Source: Phymatolithon calcareum (lineage: Eukaryota; Rhodophyta; Florideophyceae; Hapalidiales). Taken from it: a DNA stretch of 64,000 nt. Positions 20,918-33,171 of the stretch are shown piece by piece. Numbering within the stretch: the stretch's first letter is position 1; each line of letters opens with the position of its first letter. The stretch spans positions 3,658,001-3,722,000 of the forward strand of contig OZ345352.1 of the NCBI GenBank assembly GCA_977006965.1, read 5' to 3'. Under the pieces are notes generated by a model. It did no database searches and was not told where the DNA came from. It was given only the letters and a program-made list of their open reading frames with translations. The position numbers were made by a program, and so were the translations under genes.

Positions 20918-21361
20918 TGTTGGAAGTGTGATTGCTTGGAGCTCTAGTCGCAAACACACTTCAATATCAAGGTATGATCTCGGTACACGTGTACACGTGT
21001 CAAGTCGAATGTCAAAGTGCCTCAGAACTTTGAATCAAGAAGATTGGCAGTGACACGTGTCAAAGTATGATAAGAGTATGATAATCATACTCCCCTCACT
21101 CAGTAGATGATTCTTGATTTTTTCATGTTACACGTGTCATATGATAGTATGACAAATTTGTTTAGGGTTAGTGTGTCTCCGTCGTCAGTTAGGGTTTTGA
21201 TCAAGTCTGGTTGTGTTCTCTGGTCTATATAGTCTTGACCTGAGGTCCGCCAAGTGAATAAACCAAGGAACTCATTCTCACCTAACTCCACTTCTCCTTC
21301 ACCAATCTTCACCAACCAAACTTTTCCAATCTCCTAATCTTATCCCTAACCTCCAAGAACA
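20918..21361 (+). repeat. N 5' LTR, type A
   Basis: 444 bp. CACGTG boxes at 20986-20991, 20994-20999, 21054-21059 and 21131-21136; TATA core CTATATAG at 21225-21232. A conserved aataaaccaaggaactcatt after the TATA box marks the probable start region of transcription. Confidence 0.95.
21225..21232 (+). promoter_or_regulatory. TATA box in N 5' LTR
   Basis: CTATATAG about 140 bp before the LTR end. The same core at the same relative position is present in the other complete type-A LTRs, and is lost in the O 5' LTR. Confidence 0.65.
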
Positions 21362-21375
21362 GGTTATGGGCCCAG
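21362..21375 (+). other. N primer-binding site
   Basis: A perfect GGTTATGGGCCCAG directly after the LTR, complementary to the initiator tRNA-Met anticodon arm. Confidence 0.9.
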
Positions 21376-21941
21376 TCAGCGCTTGATCACCACCGCGCTT
21401 CATCATCATCGTCGTCTCCGGGGCTCATCCTTCGCCCCCGATCTTCTCCTGGTTGCGCATCCTTGCTTGATTACCTCTGGTTTTCTCGCAAGGCCCGCTC
21501 CAGAGGACTTGTCTGTCATTGTTCACGAGCTTCCTGTTCGGTTCCTTGCTCAATTACCTCTGGTCTTTGAGTGAGGCCCGTTCAGAAAGTGTTATAGCGT
21601 CTTGCAGTGCGCGTTGCCGGCTGCAGGTTCAGGTGTACCAAAACACCACAAGGGTTTCTGTTGTGTCTCCTTGCTTGATTACCTTCGGTTTTCTTGTCGG
21701 GCCCACCTCAGGATACCACAAAGCGTCTTGCAGTGCGTGTTGCCGACTGCAGGTTCAGGTGTACCAAACGCCACAAGAGGTATACGGCCATAGAGCCATC
21801 CCCCGATCAAGGACCGGGTCATTCCGACTCGAAGGAATTTCTTATAAGGGATAGATTGCCTTGATAGTTGACCTTGTGTCGACTCGCAGTGGACTCCCCA
21901 AACGGATTTTCGACAAGAATAGAAGACCCCCACTCCGCAAA
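21376..21941 (+). other. N leader with R1 and R2 repeats
   Basis: 566 bp with no zinc-finger frame. R1 units (core TTGATTACCTCTGGTTTTC, then a GGCCC-type end) lie near 21465-21500, 21545-21580 and 21668-21705. R2 units (core GCGTCTTGCAGTGCG, ending GGTTCAGGTGTACCAAA) lie near 21597-21650 and 21722-21775. They resemble regularly spaced structural or splice-related elements; the function is not known. Confidence 0.6.
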
Positions 21942-24900
21942 ATGGACAACTCCCAGGGAACGCTGAAGGTCGAACAGTTAAATGAGACCAATTTCCACGC
22001 TTGGAAACAGAAAATTCAGCTAGTACTATCATTCCGCGAACTCGACGAGTTCATAGAGGACGATCCACCGGCACGAGATTCGGAAGATTTCAAGCTCTGG
22101 CGTCGTAATGACAATAAAGCAAAGGCTATTATCGGTCTCTCGCTTTCAGACGAACATCTCGAGCATGTGCAGGATGTCGAAACGGCCAAAGAGATGTGGA
22201 CGTCGATTCTCAATATCTTCGAACGACACACTCTTTTGAACAAACTGGCCGCTAGACGCAAGTTCTACACTGCCACTATGCTCGAGGACGAGAAAATACT
22301 GCCGTATACGAACCGCATTCGCCAACTCGCATCTACCCTCAAGTCAATGGGTGTCGATATTGACGATAAAGAAATGGCCATGGCTGTATTGAACGGACTT
22401 CCCGAACGCTGCGACAGCTTGATAAGTGCACTTGATGCTCTCGGCAATGAAGACGAATCATTCTCACTTGAATTCGTGAAGAGTCGACTACTCCAGGAAG
22501 AGCAACGCATGTCAATGCGTGTCGAAGCATCAACCGTCAAAGCTGAGACTGCTGCACTTTTCACTGCCAGACGCGATGGAGAACGAATTCGTGACTACTG
22601 TGAACATTGTCATCGATCTGGACATAGAAGTGTGAAATGTTGGACCAAGTTTCCACACCTTGCTCCTGAAGGATACAAAAATCGGAATGGAAAGCAAACG
22701 AAACCAGCTGCATTCCTGACCGATGAATCTGAACATGTTCGAGTTACGTCCGATTCCGACTTTGTATGCCTGATGGTCAAGGTGCGCGATTCTGATATTT
22801 CCGAGAAGTCAAAGTCATGGATCATTGACTCTGGTAGTACATCGCATATGACGTTCGATCGTTCAATCTTCTGCTCATACACCAAAATGTCTTCAACCGT
22901 CGAAATGGGAACCAAAGCACAGGCCACAATCGCTGGAAAAGGTGATGTCATCATTACGCTTAACGTGAACGGCAAATCGTTAAAACGAAAGCTCAAGGAC
23001 GTTATGCACATACCCGACTTTGGATACTCTCTATTGTCTGTCTCAAAAATGGATGAGTACGGCTATGGTATAACGTTCAAGAACAGCCGTTGCTATGTGA
23101 AAGCTCATCATGACACTATCGCAACAGGTACTCTACGCAAAAGTCTCTACTCTCTAGACCTTGCAGATGGAAATAAACTTAACGAAGTTTCCTGTTTCGC
23201 GAGCCTACAGCTCTGGCATGAACGACTTGCGCATGTTGACCACACTGGAATTACCGGAATGGTAAACCATGGGGTGGTGAAAGGTGTAAAGATTGCTCCA
23301 AACTCACAGTCCACACATCCATGTAATGGTTGTCTTGCCGGCAAAGGTCATCGTGCTCCGATTCCAAAGTCCAGTAGTTCTCGCTCCACCGCTGTTCTCG
23401 CTCCACCGCTGTTCTCGATCTCGTACATTCAGACGTTCTTGGTCCTATCGACATTCCGTCCCTTGGAGGATCACAGTACTTCATCACATTCATCGATGAT
23501 CACTCCAAGTGGACCACGGTATTCACCATGCGAAAGAAATCGGAGAGCTTTGAGTGTTTTCGGAAGTTTCACAAGTACGCTGAAACCCATACAGGTAGAA
23601 AGCTTAAGCACTTGAACATACAGGACTTCTCGAAAGCACCAAAGCTCAAAGCAATTAGGACAGACAATGGAGGCGAGTACCTTTCAAACGAGTTCAAGGC
23701 ATATCTTGCGGAACACGGCATCCATCAACAGCTCACAGTCGCTTACACCCCACAGCAAAATGGGGTGGCTGAACGCATGAACCGCACACTTCTCAACTTA
23801 GTGCGCTCGATGCTCCATCACAGAGGCATCGAGAAGAAGTTCTGGGCTGAAGCGTTGGCAACTGCTGTGTATGTGCGCAACCGAGTTACGTCACGAGGAC
23901 TTCCTTCGAACACGACCCCCCATCACATATGGATGGGTGCCCCTCCAGATTTGGGACACTTGCGCGTATTTGACGCCAAGTGTTGGTACGTGATTCCGAA
24001 GAAGAAAGTGAAGAAACTCGACAGTCGTACTCGTGAGGCGGTTATGCTGGGATACTCGTTGGCATCAAAAGGGTATAAGCTGTGGGATGCGGATTTGCGG
24101 AAAGTGATTGTGTCAAGGGACGTGACGTTCAATGAATCGGAATTCGGATTCGATGAGACCGAAACCAATGTACCACTTGAAACTCCTCAAATCAAACTGA
24201 GTGATGGTACGGTTGAAGGTAAGGTCATTTCGGATGTAGATGATAAGAGCATCGAGAAGGACATTGACGAAGGTGAGCAAGCAGATGGTGGAGAACAACC
24301 TATATCTCCATCTGGTTCTGACGAAACATCTCCGATGATCGCCAAACCCATTCTGCGTAGGTCAGCTCGGGTCTCAAAACCACCCACTGACTTCTGGAAC
24401 GCTCCCTAGCATACTGCTATGCTGGCCTTCGAGTCCGTCAACCTTGCATCTGAAACCGGTTTGTCTTCTCATCAAGTGCCTCAGACCTTCAAGGAAGCGA
24501 CTTCAATTAAAAATGTCGACTTCTGGTCTCCGGCCATTGAGAATGAACACTCGTCACTAACCCGCAACAACACTTGGAAGTTGGTCACTCGCAAGCCTGG
24601 CATGAACGTTCTACCGTGCAAGTATGTCTTCAAGGTCAAGGATACAGGCCCTAAAGTTCGCATTGTTGCGAAAGGGTTCCGACAGGTGCATGGGGTGGAC
24701 TACGGTGAAACGTATGCCCCAGTCGTAAAGTTCACCTCGATTCGTATCCTACTTGCAACCGTTGCTGTCCATGATTTGGAACTATACCAAATGGATGTTG
24801 TTACGGCTTTCTTGCATGGTGACCTTGACGAAGACATCTACATGGAGGTTCCGTCTGGATTTCGTGATCCCAAGCGTCCTGACCTTGTTTGCAAGCTCTT

Positions 24901-26053
24901 GAAGGCACTATACGGCCTGAAGCAAGCACCGCGACAGTGGCATGCCAAAATCGACAAGTTCCTCATCGACGAGCTCGGCTTCTCAAGTAGTCCCAATGAT
25001 CCTTGTCTTTATGTCCGGCATAAGTCAAGCAGCATCATGATCATCGCGCTATATGTGGATGACTTGCTGATTGCCGGAAACGATACTTCTGCTATTTCGT
25101 GGATCAAGGGGGAGCTGAACAAGCGATTCGAGATGAAGGACCTTGGAGAAGCTAGTGTTTGTCTTGGACTTGAAATTCGCCGAGATCGCACACTTCGAAC
25201 TCTTCACCTCTCGCAGTCGGTCTACGCTCAGTCAGTCTTGGAACGTTTCGGGATGGAGAACTCGAAACCAGCACCAACCCCTATGGAGTCAAGCAACAAG
25301 AACACCGGAACCGAAGAAGTCGACATCACCCAGCTCGTCGATGAACAAGTTCCATACCGTCCAGCCATCGGAAGTCTCATGTACTTGATGGTTGGTACAC
25401 GCCCAGACATCTCGGACTCGGTCGGAAAGCTGTCTTCGTTCTGCGAAAAGCCTCTGAAACGTCACTGGATGGGCGTGAAGCGTGTTCTGCGATATATTGC
25501 GGGTACTCGAGATCACGGAATTTTGTTCGGTGGAAGTGGGAGTTTGGTTCCAATCGGTTACACGGATGCGGATTGGGCGGGATGTGTTGAGACAAGACGG
25601 TCCACGAGTGGCTATGTGTTCCTTCTTACAGGGGGAGCCATAAGCTGGCGCTCAAAGAAGCAAACCATCGTCGCCACTTCAACATGCGAAGCGGAATACA
25701 TCGCTTCGTGTGCCGCCGCCAAGGAATCTGTCTGGTTGTCAAGACTCATTGCCGATGTTCAAGGTCTCGAGAAGCCATCCGCCATGACCCTGTACACTGA
25801 CAGTCAAAGTGCGATCGCGACCGGGCGAAACGCGGCCATCACTCAGAGGAACAAGCACATAGACATCCAATATCACTATGTTCGTGATGTGGTTGCCACG
25901 GGCAAGATATCAATCAAGTATTGTAGTACTGAGTTGATGATTGCGGATGCACTCACCAAGCCACTCGATCGTGTCAAGACGGCCAAGTTCGCACAAGACA
26001 TGGGAATATGCGCGAGGAGGTCGTCGTGTCCCTCGATCAAGGGGGAGTGTTGA
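21942..26053 (+). pseudogene. N copia Gag-Pol polyprotein (two lesions)
   Basis: About 1,370 codons. Gag N-terminal block at residues 1-170; zinc knuckle CEHC-X4-H-X4-C near 220; protease WIIDSGSTSHM near 295; integrase HHCC near 425-465 and catalytic VHSDV, TDNGGEY, NGVAER; RT with ALYVDDLLIAGND near 1030; RNase H to the end. Two lesions: a tandem 17-bp duplication near 23385-23420 (gctccaccgctgttctc twice) shifts the frame just before the first integrase Asp, and TAG at 24407-24409 replaces Ser of NAPSHTAML. The reading frame ends inside the 3' LTR (TGA created by the LTR's sixth base). All domains share one frame, so no Gag/Pol frameshift site is needed. Confidence 0.92.
26036..26047 (+). 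other. N polypurine tract
   Basis: The purine run AAGGGGGAG directly precedes the 3' LTR, the expected plus-strand primer. The same tract is found before the 3' LTRs of E2, J, M, O, T, CL, B, R and U. Confidence 0.8.
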
Positions 26054-26491
26054 AAGTGTGATTGCTTGGAGCTCTAGTCGCAAACACACTTCAATATCAA
26101 GGTATGATCTCGGTACACGTGTACACGTGTCAAGTCGAATGTCAAAGTGCCTCAGAACTTTGAATCAAGAAGATTGGCAGTGACACGTGTCAAAGTATGA
26201 TAAGAGTATGATAATCATATTCCCCTCACTCAGTAGATGATTCTTGATTTTTTCATGTTACACGTGTCATATGATAGTATGACAAATTTGTTTAGGGTTA
26301 GTGTGTCTCCGTCGTCAGTTAGGGTTTTGATCAAGTCTGGTTGTGTTCTCTGGTCTATATAGTCTTGACCTGAGGTCCGACAAGTGAATAAACCAAGGAA
26401 CTCATTCTCACCTAACTCCACTTCTCCTTCACCAATCTTCACCAACCAAACTTTTCCAATCTCCTAATACTATCCCTAACCTCCAACAACA
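26048..26491 (+). repeat. N 3' LTR, type A
   Basis: 444 bp, TGTTGA (one change) to CCAACAACA, followed by TSD CCTGC and the rest of M. Confidence 0.95.
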
Positions 26492-26496
26492 CCTGC

Positions 26497-28123
26497 AGCC
26501 CATCTTCGTTAGTCACATCGAGGTTCTTGTTATTTTCCTCCGAAGTGTCCTTAGCTTCAACCGTATCCTCACATGCTTGGACGACTCCGTCGTCTGGAAT
26601 GTTAGTGGATACATCCGTTTGAGCCTCACCTAATCCGCAATCCGATTCGTCGAACGTCATATCCCTTGACACAATCACCTTCTTGGAGCTTAGATCCCAC
26701 AGCTTATATCCTTTGGACGAAGTCGCATATCCCAGCATAATGGCTTCACGAGTTCGAGAGTCTAGTTTCTTAACCTTCTTTTTCGGAAGCACGTACCAAC
26801 ACTTTATGCAAAATACACGTAAGTGTCCCAAGTCTGGAGCGGCACCCATCCATATGTGATGGGGGGTCGTGTTCGAAGGAAGTCCTCGTGACGTAACTCG
26901 ATTGCGAACATACACAGCAGTAGCAAGTGCTTCAGCCCAGAACTTCTTCTCGATGCCTCTGTGATGAAGCATCGAGCGCACCAAGTTGAGAAGGGTGCGG
27001 TTCATGCGCTCAGCCACCCCATTCTGTTGTGGAGTATATGCTACTGTGAGTTGGTGATGTATACCGTGTTGTGCCAAATATGCCTTGAACTCGTTGGAAA
27101 AGTACTCGCCTCCGTTATCGGTCCTAATAGCCTTGAGCTTTGCTGCAGTCGAGAAGTCCTGAACGTTCAAATGCTTAAGCGTTCCCCCGGTATGGGTTTC
27201 AGCATACTTGTGGAACTTTCGAAAACACTCAAAGCTCTCCGACTTCCGTCGCATGGTGTATACCGTGGTCCATTTGGAGTGATCATCGATGAATGTGATG
27301 AAGTATCGAGAGCCTCCAAGTGATGGAATGTCGATAGGACCTAAGACGTCGGAATGTACGTGGTTGAGTACAGCTTTAGAACGAGTAGTACTAGACTTTG
27401 GGATAGGAGCGCGATGACCTTTGCCGGCAAGGCAGCCATTGCATGGATGTTCTGAGATTGGATTGGGAGCTAGGTTCACACCTTTGACCACCCCATGACG
27501 TACCATATCAGAGATACCAGAGGGATGGACATGAGCGAGACGTTCATGCCAAAGCTGGATGCTAGCAAGACAAGAAACTTCGGTAACTTTATTGCCATCT
27601 GCAAGATCGAGTGAGTAGAGACTCTTGCGAAGTGTTCCTGTAGCAACCGTGAAATCATGAGCTTTAACATAGCAACGACTATTCTTGAACGTAATCCCAT
27701 ATCCATACTCATCCATTTTGGATACCGATAGTAAAGAGTATCCAAACTCCGGTATGTGCATAACATCCCTGAGTTTGCATTTCGATGGCTTCCCATTTAC
27801 ATTGATCGTAATAATGGCATCACCCTTTCCAGCGATTGTGGCCTTAGCTTTCGTTCCCATTTCAACAGTAGACGACAGTTCGGTGTACGTGCAGAAGAGT
27901 GAGCGGTCAAACGTCATGTGGGATGTGCTTCCAGAGTCAATGATCCAGGACTTGGACTTCTCGGAAATGTCGGAATTGCGCACCTTGGCCATCAAGCATA
28001 CAAAGTCGGAATCAGACATGACACGAACAGGTTCGGACTCATCAGTCAGAAATGCAGATGGTTTTGTTTGCTTTTCATTCCGACGTTTCTATCCTTCCGG
28101 AGCAAGGTGAGGGAATTTGGTCC
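26497..28123 (-). pseudogene. M gag C-term-protease-integrase part
   Basis: Sense order: gag tail, protease WIIDSGSTSHMTFD, integrase with HERLAHV / CNGCLAGK, VHSDVLG, TDNGGEY and NGVAERMNR, then the integrase tail up to the spacer cut by N. It is open for more than 500 codons. A TAG replaces Tyr in the gag GYKRRN motif (near 28090). Right of about 28123 the sequence passes into a damaged LTR, so the zinc knuckle, gag start, leader and PBS are missing. Confidence 0.9.
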
Positions 28124-28566
28124 GGAAGGAAAAGGTTAGGGTGGTGATGAGGAGACTGAAATGGTTTGGTTGGAGAAGATTGGTCGTGGAAAAGTTGAGA
28201 TAGGGGAGAATGAGTTCCTTGGTTTATTCACTTGGTGGATCTCAGGTCGAGCATATATAGACCTGAAAACTCGACTATACTTGATCAAAACCCTAATTGA
28301 CGACGGAGACACTCTAACCCTAAACCAATTTGTCATAATATCATATGACACGTGTAACATGAAAAATCAAAAATTATCTACTGAGTGAGGGGAGTATGAT
28401 TATCATACTCTTATCATACTTTGACACGTGTCAACGCCAATCTTCTTGACTCAAGGTTCTGAGACTCTTTTACTTTCGACTTGACACGTGTACACGTGTG
28501 CCGAGATCATACCTTGATATGGAAGTGTGTTTGCGACTAGAGCTCCAAACAATCACACTTCTAACA
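28124..28566 (-). repeat. Central LTR between M and O, type A
   Basis: About 443 bp. The right end (CTAACA) is followed by a reverse-complement purine tract, so it is the 3' LTR of O. The left end lacks TGTTGG and runs directly into M gag, a sign of a deletion across M's 5' end. Confidence 0.85.
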
Positions 28567-28587
28567 CTCCCCCTTGATCGAGGGACA

Positions 28588-31500
28588 CTACGCCATTTGC
28601 TTGCATACTCCCATCTCTTGAGCGAACTTGGCTGTCTTGATTCGATCGAGTGGCTTGGTTAGTGCATCAGCAACCATGGACTCGGTATTGCAGTACTTGA
28701 TCGAAATCTTGCCTGTAGCAACAACATCACGAACGTAGTGATATTGGATGTCAATATGCTTGTTGCCTTGAGTGATGGCAGAGTTCCTCCCGGTTGAGAT
28801 GGCACTCTGACTATCGGTATACAAAGTCATGACTGTGGGCTTCTGGAGACCTTGGATATCTGCGATAAGTCTTGACAGCCAAACAGCTTCCTTGGCGGCG
28901 GCACAGGAAGCGATGTACTCCGCTTCACATGTTGACGTGGCGCCGATCGTTTGTTTCTTCGAACGCCAGCTTACGGCTCCCCCTGCAAGAAGGAACACAT
29001 AGCCACTTGTTGATCGTCTTGTCTCACGACAACCTGCCCAATCCGCGTCTGTGTACCCGATTGCCACCAAGCTCCCACTTGTACCGAACAGAATCCCATA
29101 GTCTCGAGTACCTGCAAAGTACCGAAGAACGCGCTTAACACCCATCCAGTGACGCTTTAAGGGTTTCTCGCAAAACGAAGAAAGCTTGCCCACCGAGTCC
29201 GAGATGTCTGGGCGAGTGCCGACCATCAAGTACATCAGGCTTCCGATAGCTGGACGATACGGAACTTCGTCTCCAAGGGACTCGGTGATATCCGCTTCCT
29301 CGATTGCGGTGTTCTTGTTGCTTGACTCCATTGGGGTAGGTGCCGGTTTCGAGTTCTCCATGCCGAAGCGTTCCAAGACCGACTGAGCGTAGACCGACTG
29401 CGAAAGATGAATGGTCCGCAGAGTACGGTCCCGGCGAATCTCAAGCCCAAGGCATACACTTGCTTCATCAAGGTCCTTCATCTCGAACCTCTTGTTCAGC
29501 TCCCCCTTGATCCAGGAAATTGCAGAGGTGTCGTTTCCAGCAATTAGTAAGTCATCCACATACAGGGCGATGATCATGATGCTGTTTGACTTGTGCCGGA
29601 CGTACAGACAAGGATCGTTGGGACTGCTTGAGAAGCCGAGCTCGTCGATGAGGAACTTGTCGATCTTGGCATGCCATTGCCGCGGAGCTTGCTTCAGGCC
29701 GTATAGTGCCTTCAAGAGCTTGCAAACAATGTTGGGACTCTTGGGATCTCGAAATCCGGCCGGAACTTCCATGTATATGTCTTCGTCAAGGTCTCCATGC
29801 AGGAACGCTGTCACAATATCCATTTGGTGGAGTTCCAGATCATGGACAGCAACTGTTGCAAGTAGGATACGAATTTAGGTGAATTTCACGACTGGGGCAT
29901 ACGTTTCACCGTAGTCCACCCCATGCACCTGTCGGAACCCTTTTGCCACAATTCGAACTTTTGGGCCTGTATCTTTTACCTTGAAGACATACTTGCACGG
30001 TAGCACGTTCATGTCGGAGTTGCGCGGAACCAGCTTCCAAGTGTTGTTTTGGACGAGTGACGAATGTTCTTTCTCAATGGCCTTTGACCAGAAGTCGACA
30101 TTATGATTTGAAGTCGCTTCCTTAAAGGTCTGAGGTATTTGATGAGAAGACAAACCGGATTCGGATGCGAGATTGACAGATTCGAAGGCGAGCATTGCAG
30201 TGTGCGGGGGAGCACTCCAGAAGGCAGTGGGTGGTTTTGAGACCCGAGCTGACCTGCGCAGAATGGGTTTGGCGATCATCGGTGTAGTTGCTTCAGATGC
30301 CGGTGGAGTTGTTGGTTGTTCTCCATCGTCCGCCTGCTGTCCTTCTTCGTTAGTCACATCGAGGTTCTTCTTGTTTTCCTCCGAAGTTTCCTTAGCTTCA
30401 ACCGTATCTTCACATTCTTGGACCATTCCATCGTCTGGAATGTCAGTGGATACATCCGTTTCAGCCTCACCTAATCCGCAATCCGATTCGTCGAACGTCA
30501 CATCCCTTGACACAAACACCTTCTTGGAGCTTAGATCCCACAGCTTATACCCTTTAGACGAAGTCGCATATCCCAGCATAATGGCTTCACGAGTTCGAGA
30601 GTCGAGTTTCTTAACCTTCTTTTTCGGAAGCACGTACCAACACTTTATGCCAAATACACGTAAGTGTCCCAAGTCTGGAGCGGCACCCATCCATATGTGA
30701 TGAGGGGTCGTGTTCGAAGGAAGTCCTCGTGACGTAACTCGATTGCGAACATACACAGCAGTAGCAAGTGCTTCAGCCAAGAACTTCTTCTCGATGCCTC
30801 TGTGATGAAGCATCGAGCGCACCAAGTTGAGAAGTGTGCGGTTCATGCGCTCAGCCACCCCATTTTGTTGTGGGGTGTATGCGACTGTGTGTTGCTGATG
30901 TATACCGTGTTGTGCCAAATATTCCTTGAACTCGTTGGAAAAGTACTCTCCTCCGTTATCGGTCCTAATAGCCTTGAGCTTTGGTGCAGTCGAGAAGTCC
31001 TGAATGTTCAAATTCTTAAGCTTTCTACCTGTATGGGTTTCAGCATACTTGTGGAACTTTCGAAAACACTCAAAGCTCTCCGACTTCCGTCGCATGGTGT
31101 ATACCGTGGTCCACTTGGAGGGATCATCTATGAATGTGATGAAGTATTGGGATCCTCCAAGTGATGGAATGTCGATAGGACCTAAGACGTCAGAATGCAC
31201 GAGATCGAGAACGGCTTCAGAACGAGTACTACTGGACTTTGGGATAGGAGCGCGATGGGATTTGCCGGCGAGACAGCCCTTGCATGGATGTTCTGAGATT
31301 GGATTGGGAGCTAGGTTCACACCTTTGACCACCCCATGACGGACCATATCAGAGATACCAGAGAGATGGACATGAACGAGACGTTCGTGCCAAAGCTGGA
31401 GGCTAGCAAGACAAGAAACTTCGATAACTTTATTGCCATCTGCAAGATCGAGTGAGTAGAGACTCTTGCGAAGTGTTCCTGTAGCAACCGTGTCATCATG

Positions 31501-32662
31501 AGCTTTAACATAGCAACGACTGTTCTTGAACGTAATCCCATATCCATACTCATCCATTTTGGATACCGATAGTAAAGAGTATCCAAACTCCGGTATGTGC
31601 ATAACATCCTTGAGTTTGCATTTCGACGGCTTCCCATTGACATTGATCGTAATAATGGCATCACCCTTTCCAGCGATTGTGGCCTTAGCTTTCGTTCCCA
31701 TTTCAACAGTAGACGACAGTTCAGTGTACGTGCAGAAGAGTGAGCGGTCAAACGTCATGTGCGATGTGCTGCCAGAGTCAATGATCCAAGACTTGGACTT
31801 CTCGGAAATGTCGGAATTGCGCACCTTGGCCATCAAGCATACAAAGTCGGAATCAGACATGACACGAACAGGTTCCGATTCATCAGTCAGAAATGCAGAT
31901 GGTTTTGATTGCTTTTCATTCCGACGTTTGTATCCTTCTGGAGCAAGGTGAGGGAATTTGGTCCAACACTTAAGGCTCTTATGTCCGGATCGATGACAAT
32001 GGTCGCAGTGATCACGAATACGTTCTCCATCGCGTCTGGCGGTGAACAGTGCGGCAGTCTCAGCTTTCACGGTTGATGCTTCGACTCTCATAGACATACG
32101 CTGCTCCTCTTGCAAAAGTCTGCTCTTCACAACTCGAGCGAGAATGACTCATCCTCGTTGCCAAGAGCATCGAGTGCACTGATTAAGCTATCGAACCGTT
32201 CCGAAAGTCCGTTAAGCACAGCCATCGCCATTTCTTTTTCGTCGATATCAACACCCATTGACTTGAGGGTGGATGCGAGCTGGCGAATACGGTTCGTATA
32301 GGGAAGTATTTTCTCGTCCTCGAGCATTGTGGCGGTATAGAACTTGCGGCGAGCGGCCAGTTTGTTCAGTAGTGTATGTCGTTCAAAGATATACGAATCG
32401 ACTGCCACATTTCCTTGGCCGTATTCACATCTTGCACATGCTCGAGATGTTCATCCGAGAGAGAAAGTCCGATAATAGCCTTTGCCTTGTTGTCACTTCG
32501 ACGCCAGAGAGTGAAATCGTCCGAGTCCCGTGCTGGTGGATCGTCCTCAATGTGTTCATCAAGTTCGCGGAATGATAGTACTAGCTGAATTTTCTGTTTC
32601 CAAGCATGGAAATTGGACTCATTGAGTTTCTCGACCTTCAGTGTTCCTTGCGAGTTGTCCAT
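28588..32662 (-). pseudogene. O copia Gag-Pol polyprotein, three or more lesions
   Basis: Near full length from ATG 32660-32662 (MDNSQGTLKVEKLNE) to the stop at 28588. All domains are visible: zinc knuckle CDHC-X4-H-X4-C, protease WIIDSGSTSHM, integrase triad, RT ALYVDDLLIAGND, RNase H with LYTDSQSAI and VADALTKPLDR. Lesions: a short deletion with frame change near 32390, loss of one A near 32128, and TAA at about 29874-29876 in RT (KFT stop IRIL). The 1,600-base segment 29877-32130 is one open frame covering gag tail to RT. Confidence 0.92.
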
Positions 32663-33157
32663 TTCGGGGAGTGTGGGTCTTCTATTCTTGTCGAAAATCC
32701 GTTCGGGGAGTCCACTGCGAGTCAACGGAAGTTAACTATCAAGGCAATCTATCCCGTATAAGAAATCCCTTCGAGTCAATGTGACCCGGACCTTGATCGG
32801 GGGATGGCTCAATGGCCGTATACCTCTTGTGGCGTTTTGGTACACCTGAACCTGCAGCCGGCAACACGCACTGCAAGACGTTTTGTGGTATCCTGAAACG
32901 GGCCTAGTAAGAATCAAAGATTTTTAACAAGGATACGCAACAGGAAAACCCTTGTGGTGTTTCGGTACACCTGAACCTGCAGCCGGCAACGCGCACTGCA
33001 AGACGCTTAGTGAACCCCTGAAGCGGACCGAGCAAGAATCGACGATTCTTGACAAGGATTCGCAAGCAGGAAGATTAGACAGAGACAGATCGGGGGCGAA
33101 GGAGAACCCCGGAGATGATGACGATAATGATGAAACGCGGTGGTTGAGGTGCGTGGA
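32663..33157 (-). other. O leader
   Basis: Contains two R2 blocks (near 32835-32885 and 32960-33010) and R1-like GGGCC blocks. No coding frame is seen. Confidence 0.55.
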
Positions 33158-33171
33158 CTGGGCCCATAACC
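33158..33171 (-). other. O primer-binding site
   Basis: A perfect ctgggcccataacc on the plus strand beside the LTR. Confidence 0.88.

Larger units (their letters stand above)
20918..26491 (+). mobile_element. N: complete copia element with TSD CCTGC
   Basis: It has two 444-bp LTRs differing at about six positions by eye, a PBS, a leader, gag-pol and a purine tract. Five-base duplications CCTGC lie at 20913-20917 and 26492-26496, within M. With these nearly identical LTRs it is among the youngest insertions in the window. Confidence 0.95.
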
